Source of the DNA: an uncultured Clostridia bacterium | GTDB taxonomy: Bacteria > Bacillota > Clostridia > TANB77 > CAG-508 | Direction: 5' to 3' | Assembly: GCA_947627935.1 (NCBI GenBank) | Contig: CANQXY010000014.1 | Location: forward strand, 1-32,228 | Length of the DNA: 32,228 bases | Shown: positions 31,989-32,228 of the stretch, one piece after another | Layout: each line of letters starts with the position of its first letter | How positions within the stretch are numbered: position 1 is the first letter of the stretch | Made by a program: the position numbers and the translations under genes | The notes under the pieces: generated by a model | Databases searched by the model: none | What the model was told of the DNA's origin: nothing | Seen by the model: the letters and a program-made list of their open reading frames with translations, nothing else

Positions 31989-32228
31989 TTATTGTAATAT
32001 ATCTGCAACAACACCTGAACCTACTGTTCTACCACCTTCACGAATAGCAAATCTTAATCCTTTTTCTATAGCGATTGGTGTAATAAGTTCTATTGTCATT
32101 GAAACGTTATCTCCTGGCATTACCATTTCTGTTCCAGCTGCTAACTCAATTACTCCTGTAACGTCTGTTGTTCTGAAATAGAATTGTGGTCTGTATCCAT
32201 TGAAGAATGGTGTATGTCTTCCACCTTC
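31989..32228 (-). CDS. tuf: elongation factor Tu, C-terminal 79 residues (truncated at window edge)
   Basis: The frame is open to the right edge and ends at TAA (31989-31991). The visible residues include [54 protein letters not shown] and the end SGVVADILQ, which is the EF-Tu beta-barrel domain 3. EF-Tu delivers aminoacyl-tRNA to the ribosome. The GTPase domain and start lie outside the window. Codon use is less AT-biased than in the neighbours, as usual for a highly expressed gene. Confidence 0.97.
   Translation of the reverse strand, partial: EGGRHTPFFNGYRPQFYFRTTDVTGVIELAAGTEMVMPGDNVSMTIELITPIAIEKGLRFAIREGGRTVGSGVVADILQ

Overview
The window is very AT-rich (roughly a quarter G+C by eye), densely coded, and has strong AGGAGG-type ribosome binding sites. 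Its gene content points to a low-GC, probably anaerobic, Gram-positive Clostridia-type bacterium: the gdpP-rplI-dnaB-tilS-ftsH block, an anaerobic NrdG activase, LL-diaminopimelate aminotransferase (DapL), sporulation sigma factor H, a Spo0E-like phosphatase and exact Spo0A boxes. A sporulating or formerly sporulating gut-type clostridium is my inference. The species cannot be named from the sequence.

Layout. Bases 1-1118 (+) hold the 3' end of an ORF6N-type/PLD-like gene and an SGNH hydrolase, and look accessory. A gene-free stretch of about 600 bp leads to a secreted fibronectin-III protein (+), whose SD and start codon are separated by a hairpin. From 3584 to 22469 nearly everything is on the minus strand. 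First comes an envelope group: an anchored hypothetical, a G5/SH3/glucosaminidase protein and an SH3-CAP protein. Then follow a 54-aa Spo0E-like protein, a pair of M16 peptidase-like proteins, rpsU, nrdG, DnaJ-like/ftsH, tilS, dnaB, rplI and gdpP. After these come a phosphodiester-glycosidase-like exoprotein, an HD hydrolase, an orphan duplicated-domain protein, sigH, and a glutamate racemase gene broken by one base in an A7 run.

Bases 22618-24270 hold small genes: a cysteine-rich carboxypeptidase-regulatory-like protein (+), a 47-aa Met-rich membrane peptide, two half-size TauE/SafE permeases and a 59-aa charged protein. Next are rarA-ruvA, a putative transglutaminase-like protein and dapL-dapF (lysine and meso-DAP). 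A divergent monofunctional peptidoglycan glycosyltransferase follows (+), then acpP, plsX (lipid synthesis) and the 3' end of tuf at the right edge.

How the genes fit together. Several feed cell-wall construction: murI for D-Glu, dapL/dapF for meso-DAP, the GT51 transglycosylase, and glucosaminidase/CAP proteins. gdpP would lower c-di-AMP. sigH, the Spo0E-like gene and four exact TGTCGAA/TTCGACA heptamers, all between genes, suggest Spo0A control of several transcripts, including one box across the predicted start site of murI. The points most worth a second look are the murI A7 frameshift (a perfect -1 slippery heptamer), the 0A-box cluster, the internally duplicated orphan at 20287-20748, the structured SD spacer at 1678-1719, and the split TauE pair. 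I saw no CRISPR array, tRNA, rRNA or insertion sequence.
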